Below, one piece after another: positions 1 through 7,449 of a stretch of DNA of 64,000 nucleotides. The stretch spans positions 124,001 through 188,000 of the forward strand of contig NZ_CP107880.1 in assembly GCF_036013745.1 (NCBI RefSeq). The letters are read 5' to 3'. Both the position numbers and the translations under genes were made by a program. Source of the stretch: Streptomyces sp. NBC_00483 (GTDB lineage Bacteria; Actinomycetota; Actinomycetes; Streptomycetales; Streptomycetaceae). The notes below the pieces were generated by a model. It saw only the letters and a list, made by a program, of their open reading frames with translations, did not search any database and had not been told where the DNA came from. Every line of letters starts with the position of its first letter. The stretch's first letter is position 1.

Positions 1-8
1 GTGGTCAT
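1..8 (-). CDS. start of a further operon gene, cut by the window edge
   Basis: An ATG on the minus strand at 8-6 overlaps the stop codon of the HPr gene, the same stop-start coupling seen between neighbouring genes of this operon. Only Met-Thr and part of a third codon lie inside the window, so the product cannot be read. A PTS enzyme I or a KDGP aldolase would fit the context, but that is a guess. Confidence 0.3.
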
Positions 9-268
9 GCCGGGGCCGCGATCTCGGCGAGGGCGTCCAGGGTCGACTCGGCGTCGGCCCCGCGGGCGCGCAGCACGATGGCGTCGCCGCAGCGGATGTT
101 GAGTGTCATCAGCGACAGGACGCTGCGGGCGGGGACCTCGTGGCCGTCCTCCCGCGCGACGGTCACGTCGGAGGAGGCGCGGGAGGCGGTCTGGGCGAAG
201 GCGGCGGCGGGGCGGGCGTGCAGGCCGGCCTCCTCGGTGACCACCAGGCGTCGTTCGACGACGGTCAT
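5..268 (-). CDS. HPr-type PTS phosphocarrier protein
   Basis: An 87-residue protein of normal HPr length. The phospho-acceptor motif GLHARP is present, with the active histidine at residue 17. The segment ARSVLSLMTL (47-56) matches the HPr regulatory-serine helix, with Ser49 at the place of Ser46. HPr passes phosphate from enzyme I to sugar-specific PTS components or to PRD regulators in the cytoplasm. The start ATG overlaps the stop of the upstream PLP-enzyme gene by 4 bases, so the two are translationally coupled. Its place inside a sugar operon suggests a dedicated carrier rather than the general ptsH, which Streptomyces normally keeps elsewhere. Confidence 0.9.
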   Translation of the reverse strand: MTVVERRLVVTEEAGLHARPAAAFAQTASRASSDVTVAREDGHEVPARSVLSLMTLNIRCGDAIVLRARGADAESTLDALAEIAAPA

Positions 269-1368
269 CGGTTGTTCTCTCCGTCCAGCAGTGCGGTCAG
301 CCGGTCCACCAGCTGTTCCTCTTCGTCGGGGTTCATGGGGCGCGGGTCGATCGCGAGGCGTCCCGTGACGGCGTGATGATCCCTCAAGTAGACGCCGACC
401 GCGGCGAGTTCTGCGGCGAGAGTTGCCGCGTCGCGGCCCGCCGTCCCGGGGTCCACGGTGAGTTCGGTGCGGTGGATGTCGCGTCCCGCCTCGTCGCTGA
501 CGACGCGGGTGGTGAGGCCCGGCAGGTCCGCGAGGCGCGCGGCGAGCTTCTCCATGCGCGGCCGGTGCCCGCCGCTCTGGGCGCTGCCGTACTCGCGCAG
601 GGCCTGCACGAGGCCGAAGAGGGTCTCCTTGCCGACCTTCATCGGGCGGGCGATGCCGCCGTACTGGGCCCGGCACGCCGCCATGTGCGCGGCGCTGCCG
701 CAGATCATCCCGGACGTCGGTCCGCCAACGGCCTTGCCGCCGCTGTAGATCACGAGGTCGGCGCCGGTGGCGGGCCAGCGGCGCAGTTCGCCCTCGGCCG
801 CGGCGTCGACGATGACCGGGAGGTCGTGGGCGCGGGCCACCTCGATGGTCTCCGCCAGGGAGACCATGCCCTTCTGCACGGCGTGGTGGGACTGGACGTA
901 CAGCAGGGCCGCGGTGCGCGGGCCGATCGCGCCGGCCAGGTGGCCGGCGCTCACCTTGTTCGCGGAACCCACCTCGACGGGGCGGCCACCGCCGAGCGCG
1001 ACCATCTGCCGTACGGGCGCGCCGAAGTGGACGGAGTGGCCGCGCGGCAGGATCACCTCGCAGGGGGCGTCGCCCGCGTCGGGCAGGGCTTCGATGCGGG
1101 ACAGGTCGGTGCCCGCGACGACGGCGGCGACCGCGATGGCGATGCCGGAGGCGGCGCCGGTGGTGGGACAGCCGTCCTCGGTGCCGGTGGCACGGCCGAT
1201 CTCGCGGCCGACGGCGGCCATCAGGTCGTCCATGACGACGTGATGGCGGGCGGCCTCGCCCATCGCGGCGACGACGCCGTCACTGAGGACACTGCCGCCG
1301 AGCGCCGTCATCTTGCCGCTGGCGTTGATGGCGGGGGGTGTGCCGAGGTCGTGGTGGAGAGATTGCAC
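265..1368 (-). CDS. DgaE/SelA-like PLP-dependent ammonia-lyase family protein
   Basis: A 367-residue PLP enzyme of the selenocysteine-synthase-like fold. The Schiff-base lysine is most likely Lys212 in the motif YSGGKAVGGP, preceded by the PLP-binding aspartate in PVIVDAAAEGE (185-195). The closest family I recognise is DgaE, which in glucosaminate catabolism converts a 2-amino-2-deoxy sugar acid phosphate to the keto sugar acid phosphate with loss of ammonia. The GTG start is supported by a GAGGA ribosome site 7 bases upstream. It lies between the DUF4310 membrane protein and HPr, which points to an amino-sugar acid as the transported substrate. The actual substrate is not shown by the sequence. 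Confidence 0.82.
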   Translation of the reverse strand: MQSLHHDLGTPPAINASGKMTALGGSVLSDGVVAAMGEAARHHVVMDDLMAAVGREIGRATGTEDGCPTTGAASGIAIAVAAVVAGTDLSRIEALPDAGDAPCEVILPRGHSVHFGAPVRQMVALGGGRPVEVGSANKVSAGHLAGAIGPRTAALLYVQSHHAVQKGMVSLAETIEVARAHDLPVIVDAAAEGELRRWPATGADLVIYSGGKAVGGPTSGMICGSAAHMAACRAQYGGIARPMKVGKETLFGLVQALREYGSAQSGGHRPRMEKLAARLADLPGLTTRVVSDEAGRDIHRTELTVDPGTAGRDAATLAAELAAVGVYLRDHHAVTGRLAIDPRPMNPDEEEQLVDRLTALLDGENNR

Positions 1369-1405
1369 GGTGCTTCCTCAAGCTCTGAATGGCCCAGGAG
1401 GGCGG

Positions 1406-2155
1406 TCACTTGCCGGGGATCGGGAAGAAGAGGCCCGCGATCATCGCGCCGATGATGGCGCCACCGGTCAGCGGCTTCTGCCACTTGTAGAAGAGCGCGG
1501 CGCCGATGGTCGAGCCGATGCCGACGGGCAGCGACGCGGTGGCGGCGGAGATGATGACGAGCGGGCCCAGATAGCGTCCGGCGGAGTTGCCCGCGCCCAT
1601 CATCACGTCGGCGCCGAACGTGGAGGTGCCGCCCGTCGAGTTCACGGTGGCGCGCCGGATCGCGAGGATCGCGATGCCGATGAGGCCGCCGAGGAGGGCG
1701 CCCACCGGGATGGCGAGCCAGAAGTGTTCGAGCGGGGCGGTGAATCCGGCGCCGAGCAGCATGGCGGGGATGCCGATGCCGACGCCGGTCTGGAGGGAGC
1801 CGCCGATGTCGAGGATGCCGACCATGGGCCCCTCGATGATGCGGGCGAACAGGAAGCCGGCGCCGAAGGCGGCCGCGGCGCCGTAACTGCCGTTCTCCAT
1901 ACCGGCTTTCAGCATGGAGGCGACCGCGACGTCGCTGAACACGCCGGTCCCGTACGTGTAGTAGAGCTGTGTGCCGGTGAAGATGCCGGCGGCCAGGCAG
2001 GCCACGAAGACGGGGAAGGCCCATTCGGAGAGCCAGAAGCTGCCCTCGCCCGGCACCTTGGTCAGGAAGCCGCCCTTGGCCCGCTCTTCGCCGGAACCGG
2101 AGCCTGAGTTCTGCGCCGGTATGCCGCCCGTGGCGGAGGTTGATGTGTCGGTCAT
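1406..2155 (-). CDS. DUF4310 family membrane protein (putative PTS-like permease subunit)
   Basis: A 249-residue hydrophobic protein with about six membrane spans (roughly 46-61, 92-106, 121-139, 147-166, 196-222 and 230-246) after a soluble Ser/Gly-rich N-terminus. It matches the DUF4310 family, always found in my recollection beside DUF4311, DUF4312 and SFCGS proteins in firmicute and enterobacterial gene clusters of the EF_0829-EF_0833 type. The glycine-rich loops resemble those of PTS EIIC or EIID permeases. With DUF4311 it probably forms the membrane channel of an uncharacterised transporter. It lies 13 bases after DUF4311 in the operon. Confidence 0.85.
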   Translation of the reverse strand: MTDTSTSATGGIPAQNSGSGSGEERAKGGFLTKVPGEGSFWLSEWAFPVFVACLAAGIFTGTQLYYTYGTGVFSDVAVASMLKAGMENGSYGAAAAFGAGFLFARIIEGPMVGILDIGGSLQTGVGIGIPAMLLGAGFTAPLEHFWLAIPVGALLGGLIGIAILAIRRATVNSTGGTSTFGADVMMGAGNSAGRYLGPLVIISAATASLPVGIGSTIGAALFYKWQKPLTGGAIIGAMIAGLFFPIPGK

Positions 2156-2168
2156 GTCGGTGCCTGCC

Positions 2169-2957
2169 TCACTCGGGCTTGGTGCCGGTCACGTCGTGGA
2201 GGTGCGTGAGCCAGTGCGGGATGTCGACGTTCAACTGCTGGAGCAGGGTGACGTCGGCCCCGCGCAGGAAGGTGCTGGCCGCGAAGAGCGTGAGCACCAC
2301 GGCCGCGAGGGACTTGGTGACCTTCGTCCAGCCCAGGTCGTCGACGCCCTTGCCGATGACGATGCCGAGCACGATGCCGGGCACGGCGTTGCCCATCACG
2401 AGGTGGCCGAGGCCGCCGAGGACGGTGCCCCAGGCGCCGGCCCGCCGGCCCGCGTCGACGGCGGCCATCCAGAAGATGATCGGCATCACGGGGTTGATCA
2501 GCCACTCCGACGCCGGCCCCAGCACCTTGGCCGCGACCTCCTGCAGGGAGTGCGGGATCGAGGCGGCGGTGGTGTTGAGGAGGGTGACCAGGACCATGCC
2601 GACGGCCGTGCCGGTGATGGCCATGCGCCGCGGGTTGTGCAGGGTCTCGGCGAGCTTACGGTTCTTGATCATCGCGACCGACGCGGTCCAGTGCGGCACG
2701 ATGCGGTGGTCCACGTCGGAGGTGAGCGCACCGGTACCGACCGCACTCGACCAGGCGTTGAACAGAAAGCCGAGGCCGAACGAGAAGTGCGCGACCGGGT
2801 CGTTCTGACAGGCGTTCAGCTCGCCGAGCGTGCGGAAGGCGCCCATGCCCTGGACCTTCGGCGCGTGGAACATGCGGGCCACGCCCGCGGAGGCGCCGAA
2901 GCCGATGAGTCCGCCGATGACGAGGGACTCCAGCAGGACGGTGAGGGTCTCGTTCAT
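2169..2957 (-). CDS. DUF4311 family membrane protein (putative PTS-like permease subunit)
   Basis: A 262-residue membrane protein of the DUF4311 family. Hydrophobic spans lie near 5-25, 55-75, 112-133, 155-170, 176-204 and 216-232. A conserved-looking polar stretch, LNACQNDPVAHFSFG (47-61), sits at the end of the first cytoplasmic or periplasmic loop. The gene lies 4 bases downstream of DUF4312 and 13 bases upstream of DUF4310. The pair likely forms the transmembrane part of the transporter, in the way that EIIC and EIID pair in mannose-type PTS systems. No transport substrate can be read from the sequence. Confidence 0.85.
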   Translation of the reverse strand: MNETLTVLLESLVIGGLIGFGASAGVARMFHAPKVQGMGAFRTLGELNACQNDPVAHFSFGLGFLFNAWSSAVGTGALTSDVDHRIVPHWTASVAMIKNRKLAETLHNPRRMAITGTAVGMVLVTLLNTTAASIPHSLQEVAAKVLGPASEWLINPVMPIIFWMAAVDAGRRAGAWGTVLGGLGHLVMGNAVPGIVLGIVIGKGVDDLGWTKVTKSLAAVVLTLFAASTFLRGADVTLLQQLNVDIPHWLTHLHDVTGTKPE

Positions 2958-2961
2958 CGGG

Positions 2962-3297
2962 TCACCTCATGTGCAGGGCGTGCTGGACCGGCGAGAGCCG
3001 CTCCTCGCGCACCGTGAAGTCGACGGTTTCCAGGTCGAGCGAGGCCACCTGCACCTCGACGCGCAGGGTGAGTTCGAAGCGCTGCCGGGTGCGGGGGAAG
3101 AGGAGCCCGAGGAAGCGTTCCGTCCAGCGGTTTTCCACGGCCGAGACGACCTCGAGTTCGAGGGGCTCGACGCGGAAGCACACGCCGTCGGTCACCTTGT
3201 CGACCGCGGACTGCACCTGCCCGATGGCGGTGGCGAACGCCTTGTCCCTGGTGGGCCCGGAGCCGGTGAGCCGCAAGGTGTGGCGGGTCTGCTTCAC
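2962..3297 (-). CDS. DUF4312 family protein
   Basis: A 111-residue soluble protein of the DUF4312 family. The GTG start overlaps the stop of the SFCGS gene in a GTGA arrangement, which fixes the start. It has no signal peptide or membrane segment. The fold looks alpha/beta, with beta-rich segments TRHTLRLTGSG (4-14) and RFELTLRVEVQVASLDLETVDF (73-94, alternating hydrophobics). Its role is unknown. By position it could be a cytoplasmic component of the PTS-like transporter, equivalent to EIIA or to an accessory dimeric subunit. Confidence 0.82.
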   Translation of the reverse strand: MKQTRHTLRLTGSGPTRDKAFATAIGQVQSAVDKVTDGVCFRVEPLELEVVSAVENRWTERFLGLLFPRTRQRFELTLRVEVQVASLDLETVDFTVREERLSPVQHALHMR

Positions 3298-3662
3298 GAG
3301 GCGTCCTCCCCCAGCTTCTTGAGGAGCGCCTGGGTGACCTTGAAGCCCAGTTCCTCGCTGTCGAGGAAGCCGAAGCCGAGGACGGTGCGGCCCTGTTCCA
3401 CGGCGGTCACCCCGGCCTGCGCCGAGCGCATCCCGAACTCGATGTCGTGGCCGTACTTGGCCTTGGCGGTGACCGCTCCGGCGCCACCGCTGCCGCAGAA
3501 GGAGATGCCGAGCGCGGCGCCCTCCGCGGCCATCACGTCGCCGACCTTCATGTCGGCGCCGGGGCCCGCGATGAGGACGGGTTCGCCGCCCGCCGCGCGT
3601 ACGCCGTCGGCGACGGCCTGGCCCTTGCCGAGCCGGTGTCCGATCACGATCTTGACTGTCAT
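3294..3662 (-). CDS. glycine-rich SFCGS family protein (candidate EIIB-like component)
   Basis: A 122-residue soluble protein with the diagnostic motif SFCGSGGAGAVTAKAKYGHD (54-73). It opens with a Rossmann-like strand and turn, MTVKIVIGHRLGKGQ. The invariant-looking cysteine is Cys56. The size, N-terminal beta strand and single exposed cysteine recall PTS EIIB proteins, which carry phosphate on Cys or His, but I know of no proof for this family. It is followed by DUF4312 with a 4-base overlap and preceded by the PRD gene 24 bases away. Confidence 0.85.
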   Translation of the reverse strand: MTVKIVIGHRLGKGQAVADGVRAAGGEPVLIAGPGADMKVGDVMAAEGAALGISFCGSGGAGAVTAKAKYGHDIEFGMRSAQAGVTAVEQGRTVLGFGFLDSEELGFKVTQALLKKLGEDAS

Positions 3663-3686
3663 GGCGGTGCTCCTTGGTGGGTGGGG

Positions 3687-4082
3687 TCAGGCCTGAGGGG
3701 TGGACTGGGTCTGGAGCTGTGCCGCCGCCTCGAAGTGCAGGGCGAGCAGCAGGACTTCGGTGTCTCCCGCGAGGAATTCGCGCGGGGCGCAGTAGGTGTC
3801 GATGAGGGTGCGGGCGGACACGATGCGTTCGGCGCGCAGTTCGGAGGCGAGTTCCGGGTCGAGCGGGTCGAGGTGTTCGGCGGTGCGCACCCGGCGGACG
3901 AAGGCGAGCGCGTGCACGGCGAGGGCGAGCACCCGTGTCTCGTCGAAGACGATCCCGGCGACCTGCGCGTGGGCCAGCGCGAGCGGAAGGAACTCCGCCA
4001 GGTCGGCCCTGTCCTCGTCCATGACGGGCTGCGTGGTGTCGTGGACGGCCGTCGCGAGCCGTTCGATCAGGGGCGTGCTCAT
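3687..4082 (-). CDS. PRD domain protein of the PTS-like operon
   Basis: A 131-residue protein that appears to be a single PTS regulation domain without a DNA- or RNA-binding part. It is all-helical and has histidines in the segments LALAHAQVAG (34-43), ALAVHALAFV and LALHFEAA, as expected for PRD phosphorylation sites. PRDs are phosphorylated by HPr or EIIB to tune regulators. Here the domain is free-standing and lies in the same operon as an HPr, so it may work as a phosphate-sensing partner of another protein. It corresponds to the EF_0829-type member of the conserved cluster. Confidence 0.75.
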   Translation of the reverse strand: MSTPLIERLATAVHDTTQPVMDEDRADLAEFLPLALAHAQVAGIVFDETRVLALAVHALAFVRRVRTAEHLDPLDPELASELRAERIVSARTLIDTYCAPREFLAGDTEVLLLALHFEAAAQLQTQSTPQA

Positions 4083-4127
4083 TCACGGGCCTCTCGGTGG
4101 TTCGGTGGAGCGGTTGGTGGGTGGGAC

Positions 4128-5288
4128 TCAGCCGGTGGGGGTCCCGGGGGTGTGGAGGCGTCCGGCGCGCACCGTCCGGGCCGCCTCCAGCTGGGTGTGG
4201 GTGGTACGTGTGTCGCCGTCGGCGTCGGTCAGTACGGCGGTGCGCTCGACGAGGCGCAGCAACGTCAGATCGGCGGCACCACCGACGCGCAGGGTGCCCA
4301 ACTCGCCACCAAGGCCGAGTACTTGAGCGGGGTGCAGCGTCGCGCAGCGGATCACCTGGTGCGGGTCGAGGCCGAGCCCGAGCAGCTTGTTGAGCGTGGT
4401 GACGAGCGAGTGGACCGGTCCCTCGACATTGCCCACGTGTACGTCGGTACTGATGGTGTGCGGGAAGAAGCCGGCGGCGAGGGCCCGTTCGGCGGTGGCG
4501 AAGTTGAGGCTCGCGCTGCCGTGACCGACATCGAGCCGCACCCCGCGCGCCACGGCCCGGCGCGCGGCGTCCTCGCTGCCGAAGAGGCCGCCGGGCTTGC
4601 CATGGAAGGCGTGTGTGACGACGTCGCCCTCGCCGAGCAGGTCCAGTACATCGGCGAGGCGCGGCGGCTCGTTCCCGACGTGCACCATGACCGGCCGGCC
4701 CACTCGCGCGGCGACCCGCTTCGCGGCCCGCAGGGGTTCGAGGCCACTGTCACCGAGGACCGAGGAGCTCATCCGCACCTTGATGCCGCGCACCCGGTCG
4801 GGGTGCTCGCGCAGCAGCTTCTCGGTGGCCGCCTCGTCGATGTCGCCGGGGCCGCCCGCGAGTTCGGTGCGGCCGTGGACGAGGCCGTGCCGGGAGATGT
4901 TGAGCCAGCTCAGGACGCGGGTCGCGGCAACGGTGACAACGTTGCCTGCGAAGTCGTCCCAGTGGTCGCTGCCACAACTGCCCGCGTCCACCACGGTGGT
5001 GACACCTTGATCGACGCCGACCGTGTCCGCCGGCACACCGAGCGCGGTGCGGGGCGCGTAGACATGTGAGTGGAGGTCGATCAGGCCGGGTGCCACGAGC
5101 AGTCCCGTGGCGTCGACGCGCACCTGTCCGGCCAGCGTGCCGGGCTCCCCGATCGCGACGATGCGGCCATCCTGCACGGCGAGGTCACCGGCGAAGGGCT
5201 CCGCGCGCAGGGGGTCGGCCAACAGCCCACCCGAGACGACGAGATCGAATCGTTGCGGACCTGCGGAAGGAGCTGAGTGCACAGCCAT
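4128..5288 (-). CDS. amidohydrolase/deacetylase family metallohydrolase
   Basis: A 386-residue dihydroorotase-like amidohydrolase and the first gene of the operon. Metal-site motifs are DLHSH (71-75, His73 and His75), a probable bridging Lys170 in GIKVRMS, His203 in MVHVGNE, His226 in VTHAFHG and Asp282 in STDVH. The family acts on N-acyl or cyclic amide bonds, so deacetylation or ring opening of an amino-sugar substrate is plausible. The ATG at 5288 has an AAAGG ribosome site. A longer open frame reaches 5612 but runs through the divergent promoter, so I reject it. It shares 178 bases of control region with the IclR gene. Confidence 0.85.
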   Translation of the reverse strand: MAVHSAPSAGPQRFDLVVSGGLLADPLRAEPFAGDLAVQDGRIVAIGEPGTLAGQVRVDATGLLVAPGLIDLHSHVYAPRTALGVPADTVGVDQGVTTVVDAGSCGSDHWDDFAGNVVTVAATRVLSWLNISRHGLVHGRTELAGGPGDIDEAATEKLLREHPDRVRGIKVRMSSSVLGDSGLEPLRAAKRVAARVGRPVMVHVGNEPPRLADVLDLLGEGDVVTHAFHGKPGGLFGSEDAARRAVARGVRLDVGHGSASLNFATAERALAAGFFPHTISTDVHVGNVEGPVHSLVTTLNKLLGLGLDPHQVIRCATLHPAQVLGLGGELGTLRVGGAADLTLLRLVERTAVLTDADGDTRTTHTQLEAARTVRAGRLHTPGTPTG

Positions 5289-5391
5289 GGACGGCGACCT
5301 TTCCCGGCATGAGAGTAGTGCGTACGACGACGGGCGCAGTGGAGCGCGGCTGGGCGCACCGCTGCTGGACACCCGAGTTGAGGACCCAAGA

Positions 5392-5420
5392 ACGTTCCGT
5401 GGAGTAGAATGACGTTCCGT
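5392..5420. promoter_or_regulatory. candidate IclR operator: repeated ACGTTCCGT
   Basis: The 9-base sequence ACGTTCCGT occurs at 5392-5400 and again at 5412-5420, exactly 20 bases apart, which is about two helical turns. The outer edges also form an inverted pair, AGAACG and CGTTCT. It lies between the divergent IclR and metallohydrolase genes and is the only strong repeat in that space. IclR proteins usually repress both themselves and the adjacent catabolic operon from such a site. Confidence 0.45.
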
Positions 5421-5466
5421 TCTGCGGATCGAGTGGAAACATAGCCCGCGTCTCCTCGGAGGGTCA

Positions 5467-6213
5467 ATGGAAGCGAGCAAGCCCGCGAATTCCGTCGTCA
5501 AGGCGCTTCGAGTACTGCACGCGGTGGCGCGTGCGGACGGACCGCACCGGCTCGGCGACATCGCGGAGCGCTCCGGTGTCTCCAAGGCCAGCACGCACCG
5601 GGTCCTCGCCACACTCGTCGAGGAGGGATACGCCGCCGCCGACGGCGAGGGCCGCTACGGCTGCGGCAACCACCTGCGCGCGATGGCCGCGCAGGTGCTG
5701 GCCGACGACGCGGTCGGCATCGACGCCGTGCTGCGCGCGCTGCAGCAACGCCTGGGCCAGGCCGTGCACTTGGCGGTGCCGAGCGGGGACCACGCCACGT
5801 ACACGCACAAGGTCGACCCGGGCCACGCCTACCGCATCGCCACCGACGTCGGGGCCCCGCTGCCGCTGCACGCGACCGCCGCGGGCAAGGCCCTGCTGGC
5901 CCATCTTCCGCCCGAGGAGGCCGCCGCCGTCCTGGACCGCACCGGACTGCCCGCCCGCACGCCCCACACGCACACCGATCGGGCAGCCCTCGTCAAGGAG
6001 TTGGCCGTGATCCGCGATGCCGGGTACGCCACCGACTACGAGGAGGCTGACGCGTCGATCTGCTCGATCGCGGCCCCGGTCCTCGAAGCGGACGGCACAC
6101 CGGTCGGTGCCGTCTCGGTCTCCTCGCTCACCTTCCTCGTCACCGAGGAGCAACTGGGCGGGTTCGCCCCGGCGGTGCGGCAGGCGGCGGAGGACGTGTC
6201 CCGCCGTCTGTGA
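5467..6213 (+). CDS. IclR family transcriptional regulator (PTS-like operon)
   Basis: A 248-residue regulator. The N-terminal winged helix-turn-helix spans about 1-65 (VVKALRVLHAV, then LGDIAERSGVSKASTHRVL). The C-terminal IclR effector domain follows, with the characteristic HATAAGKALLAHL (about 135-147) and the late SICSIAAPVLEADG segment. A GGAGGG ribosome site precedes the ATG. It is divergent from the PTS-like operon and most likely controls it in response to a sugar-acid intermediate. A strong hairpin terminator follows the gene. Confidence 0.92.
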   Translation: MEASKPANSVVKALRVLHAVARADGPHRLGDIAERSGVSKASTHRVLATLVEEGYAAADGEGRYGCGNHLRAMAAQVLADDAVGIDAVLRALQQRLGQAVHLAVPSGDHATYTHKVDPGHAYRIATDVGAPLPLHATAAGKALLAHLPPEEAAAVLDRTGLPARTPHTHTDRAALVKELAVIRDAGYATDYEEADASICSIAAPVLEADGTPVGAVSVSSLTFLVTEEQLGGFAPAVRQAAEDVSRRL

Positions 6214-6235
6214 TCAGGTCCCCGACGACACACCG

Positions 6236-6266
6236 GAGCCCCTCCACACCAGGTGTGGAGGGGCTC
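6236..6266. terminator. bidirectional hairpin terminator
   Basis: A near-perfect palindrome of 15-base arms (6236-6250 and 6252-6266) around a single base sits between the convergent IclR gene and the 94-residue hypothetical gene. It can serve both strands. No U-tract follows, as is usual in Streptomyces. Confidence 0.8.
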
Positions 6267-6303
6267 GTCCCGGTGGTGTCGCCACCCGGTGTCACGGCGG
6301 GAC

Positions 6304-6588
6304 TCAGGCGGCGCACCCGCACTGGCCACAACACCCCAGCCAGCGGCGCAGGGTGGCGTGCACGGCGTCCGGGAGCGCGCTGAGCTGGTCGATCGCCTCC
6401 GTGTCGCCGGGCGAGGGCGCGATGCCCGACGCGGTGAGCACAGCGTTCAGTTCGAGGCGGCGCATGTCCTTCGGGTCGATCCGGGAGGGCAGGCGGTGCG
6501 CCGGGTTCGGCGGGGCCAGCAGCCAGTCGTCGGCCCAGTCGGTGGCGCAGATCTGCTCTCCGTCCAGCCCGGTCGTGATGGTGTGCAT
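6304..6588 (-). CDS. small hypothetical protein with Cys-rich tail
   Basis: A 94-residue protein that I do not recognise. The N-terminal half is acidic with several tryptophans (DWADDWLLAPP, 17-27). The middle is helical, and the last residues LGCCGQCGCAA carry four cysteines in eight positions. There is no signal peptide. The cysteine cluster could bind a metal or be modified, but nothing around it encodes a modification enzyme. The ATG is followed by normal codon bias and the gene ends at the shared terminator. It lies 112 bases downstream of the SsgA-like gene on the same strand and may be co-transcribed with it. Confidence 0.6.
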   Translation of the reverse strand: MHTITTGLDGEQICATDWADDWLLAPPNPAHRLPSRIDPKDMRRLELNAVLTASGIAPSPGDTEAIDQLSALPDAVHATLRRWLGCCGQCGCAA

Positions 6589-6700
6589 ACCGGCCTCCTT
6601 CGTGGCGTACGCCGTTGTCTCGAAGGCAGAGAGCGACGGGGGCCGTGCGCCGGTTGCGGCCGGGGCCGAGGATCACACGAAGGGCTCAATGCGCGGGTTA

Positions 6701-7171
6701 TCACGCATTCCCGGCCTCCCCGGGTCGGCCCCTCTCGTCGAGGAACAGTTCCAACTCCCGGTCCATCGCGCCCTGATCGGCCTCCGCCCCGAACGGGACG
6801 AGGGCGTGACTGCGCTCCAGATAAGTGAGCAGCGCCCGGTGCCCCATGACGAAGCGCGCCGGTTCGCCGGCGCGCGCGTCGCGGATCTCGATCTCCACGC
6901 CGAGGGGCTCGCCCTCCTGCGCCACGGGCCGCACCGTGACATCGCCGATACCGGCCGCGCCGGTGAGTCCCGCGGAGAGCAGATCGCGGGACAGCACCCA
7001 ACTCCCGCCGCGCGCCGAGCCCTTGGGCACGACGATCCGGACGACCAAGGGGTCGTCCGCGCTGTACTGCAACTGGACCTCGCACGCGAGTCGCTCGCCG
7101 TCCGGGTAGGCGAGAACTCCCGTCGCCAGCGCCTCCAGGCGCCCATACGTGTGCCGTTCGTCAGGGCTCAC
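6701..7171 (-). CDS. SsgA/SsgB-like sporulation and cell division protein (SALP)
   Basis: A 156-residue protein of the SsgA-like family. The family core is recognisable: a beta segment ACEVQLQYSADDPLVVRIVV, then WVLSRDLLSAGLTGAAGIGD (W-x-x-S-R-D-L-L followed by G-x-G-D), and a C-terminal part with FVMGHRALLTYLERSHALVP. SALPs steer septum placement and wall remodelling during sporulation in mycelial actinomycetes. I place the start at GTG 7171, which has GAGGTGG six bases upstream. An in-frame ATG at 7186 has a poorly spaced site. It is an atypical member, with an extended Ala/Gly/Glu-rich tail after the core. Confidence 0.75.
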   Translation of the reverse strand: MSPDERHTYGRLEALATGVLAYPDGERLACEVQLQYSADDPLVVRIVVPKGSARGGSWVLSRDLLSAGLTGAAGIGDVTVRPVAQEGEPLGVEIEIRDARAGEPARFVMGHRALLTYLERSHALVPFGAEADQGAMDRELELFLDERGRPGEAGNA

Positions 7172-7295
7172 CCTGACCCACCTCATCCCTGCTGTCGCAC
7201 CTGTGCGGGAGCACTCATCACTCCTTGCCCCGCACCCGGCGGCACTGCCGGACACGTGGGTCGCCCGGCCCATCACCGCTCCCGCCGGACTGTGC

Positions 7296-7316
7296 TGTCG
7301 CCCGACAAGGGCGACA
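7296..7316. promoter_or_regulatory. inverted repeat upstream of SALP gene
   Basis: TGTCGCCC and GGGCGACA form perfect 8-base arms separated by five bases, about 125 bases upstream of the SALP start. It lies in the 278-base space between SALP and the small zinc-motif gene, which holds no coding frame I can support. It may be an operator or a leader hairpin. Confidence 0.35.
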
Positions 7317-7449
7317 TACCAAACCTTAGGCCAAGGGACATACAACCCGTGGCATATGCGCGAATGACCAGGCGGCCTTCACAACCAGTTCGACGTGAGA
7401 GGTAGACACCGCAGGAACGTTCGATCACACCGCTCCCCCGCGGCGTCGA

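Noticed and set aside
5289..5612. Upstream extension of the metallohydrolase frame
   Set aside because: The extension covers the divergent promoter and the start of IclR, and no ribosome site exists at its far start.
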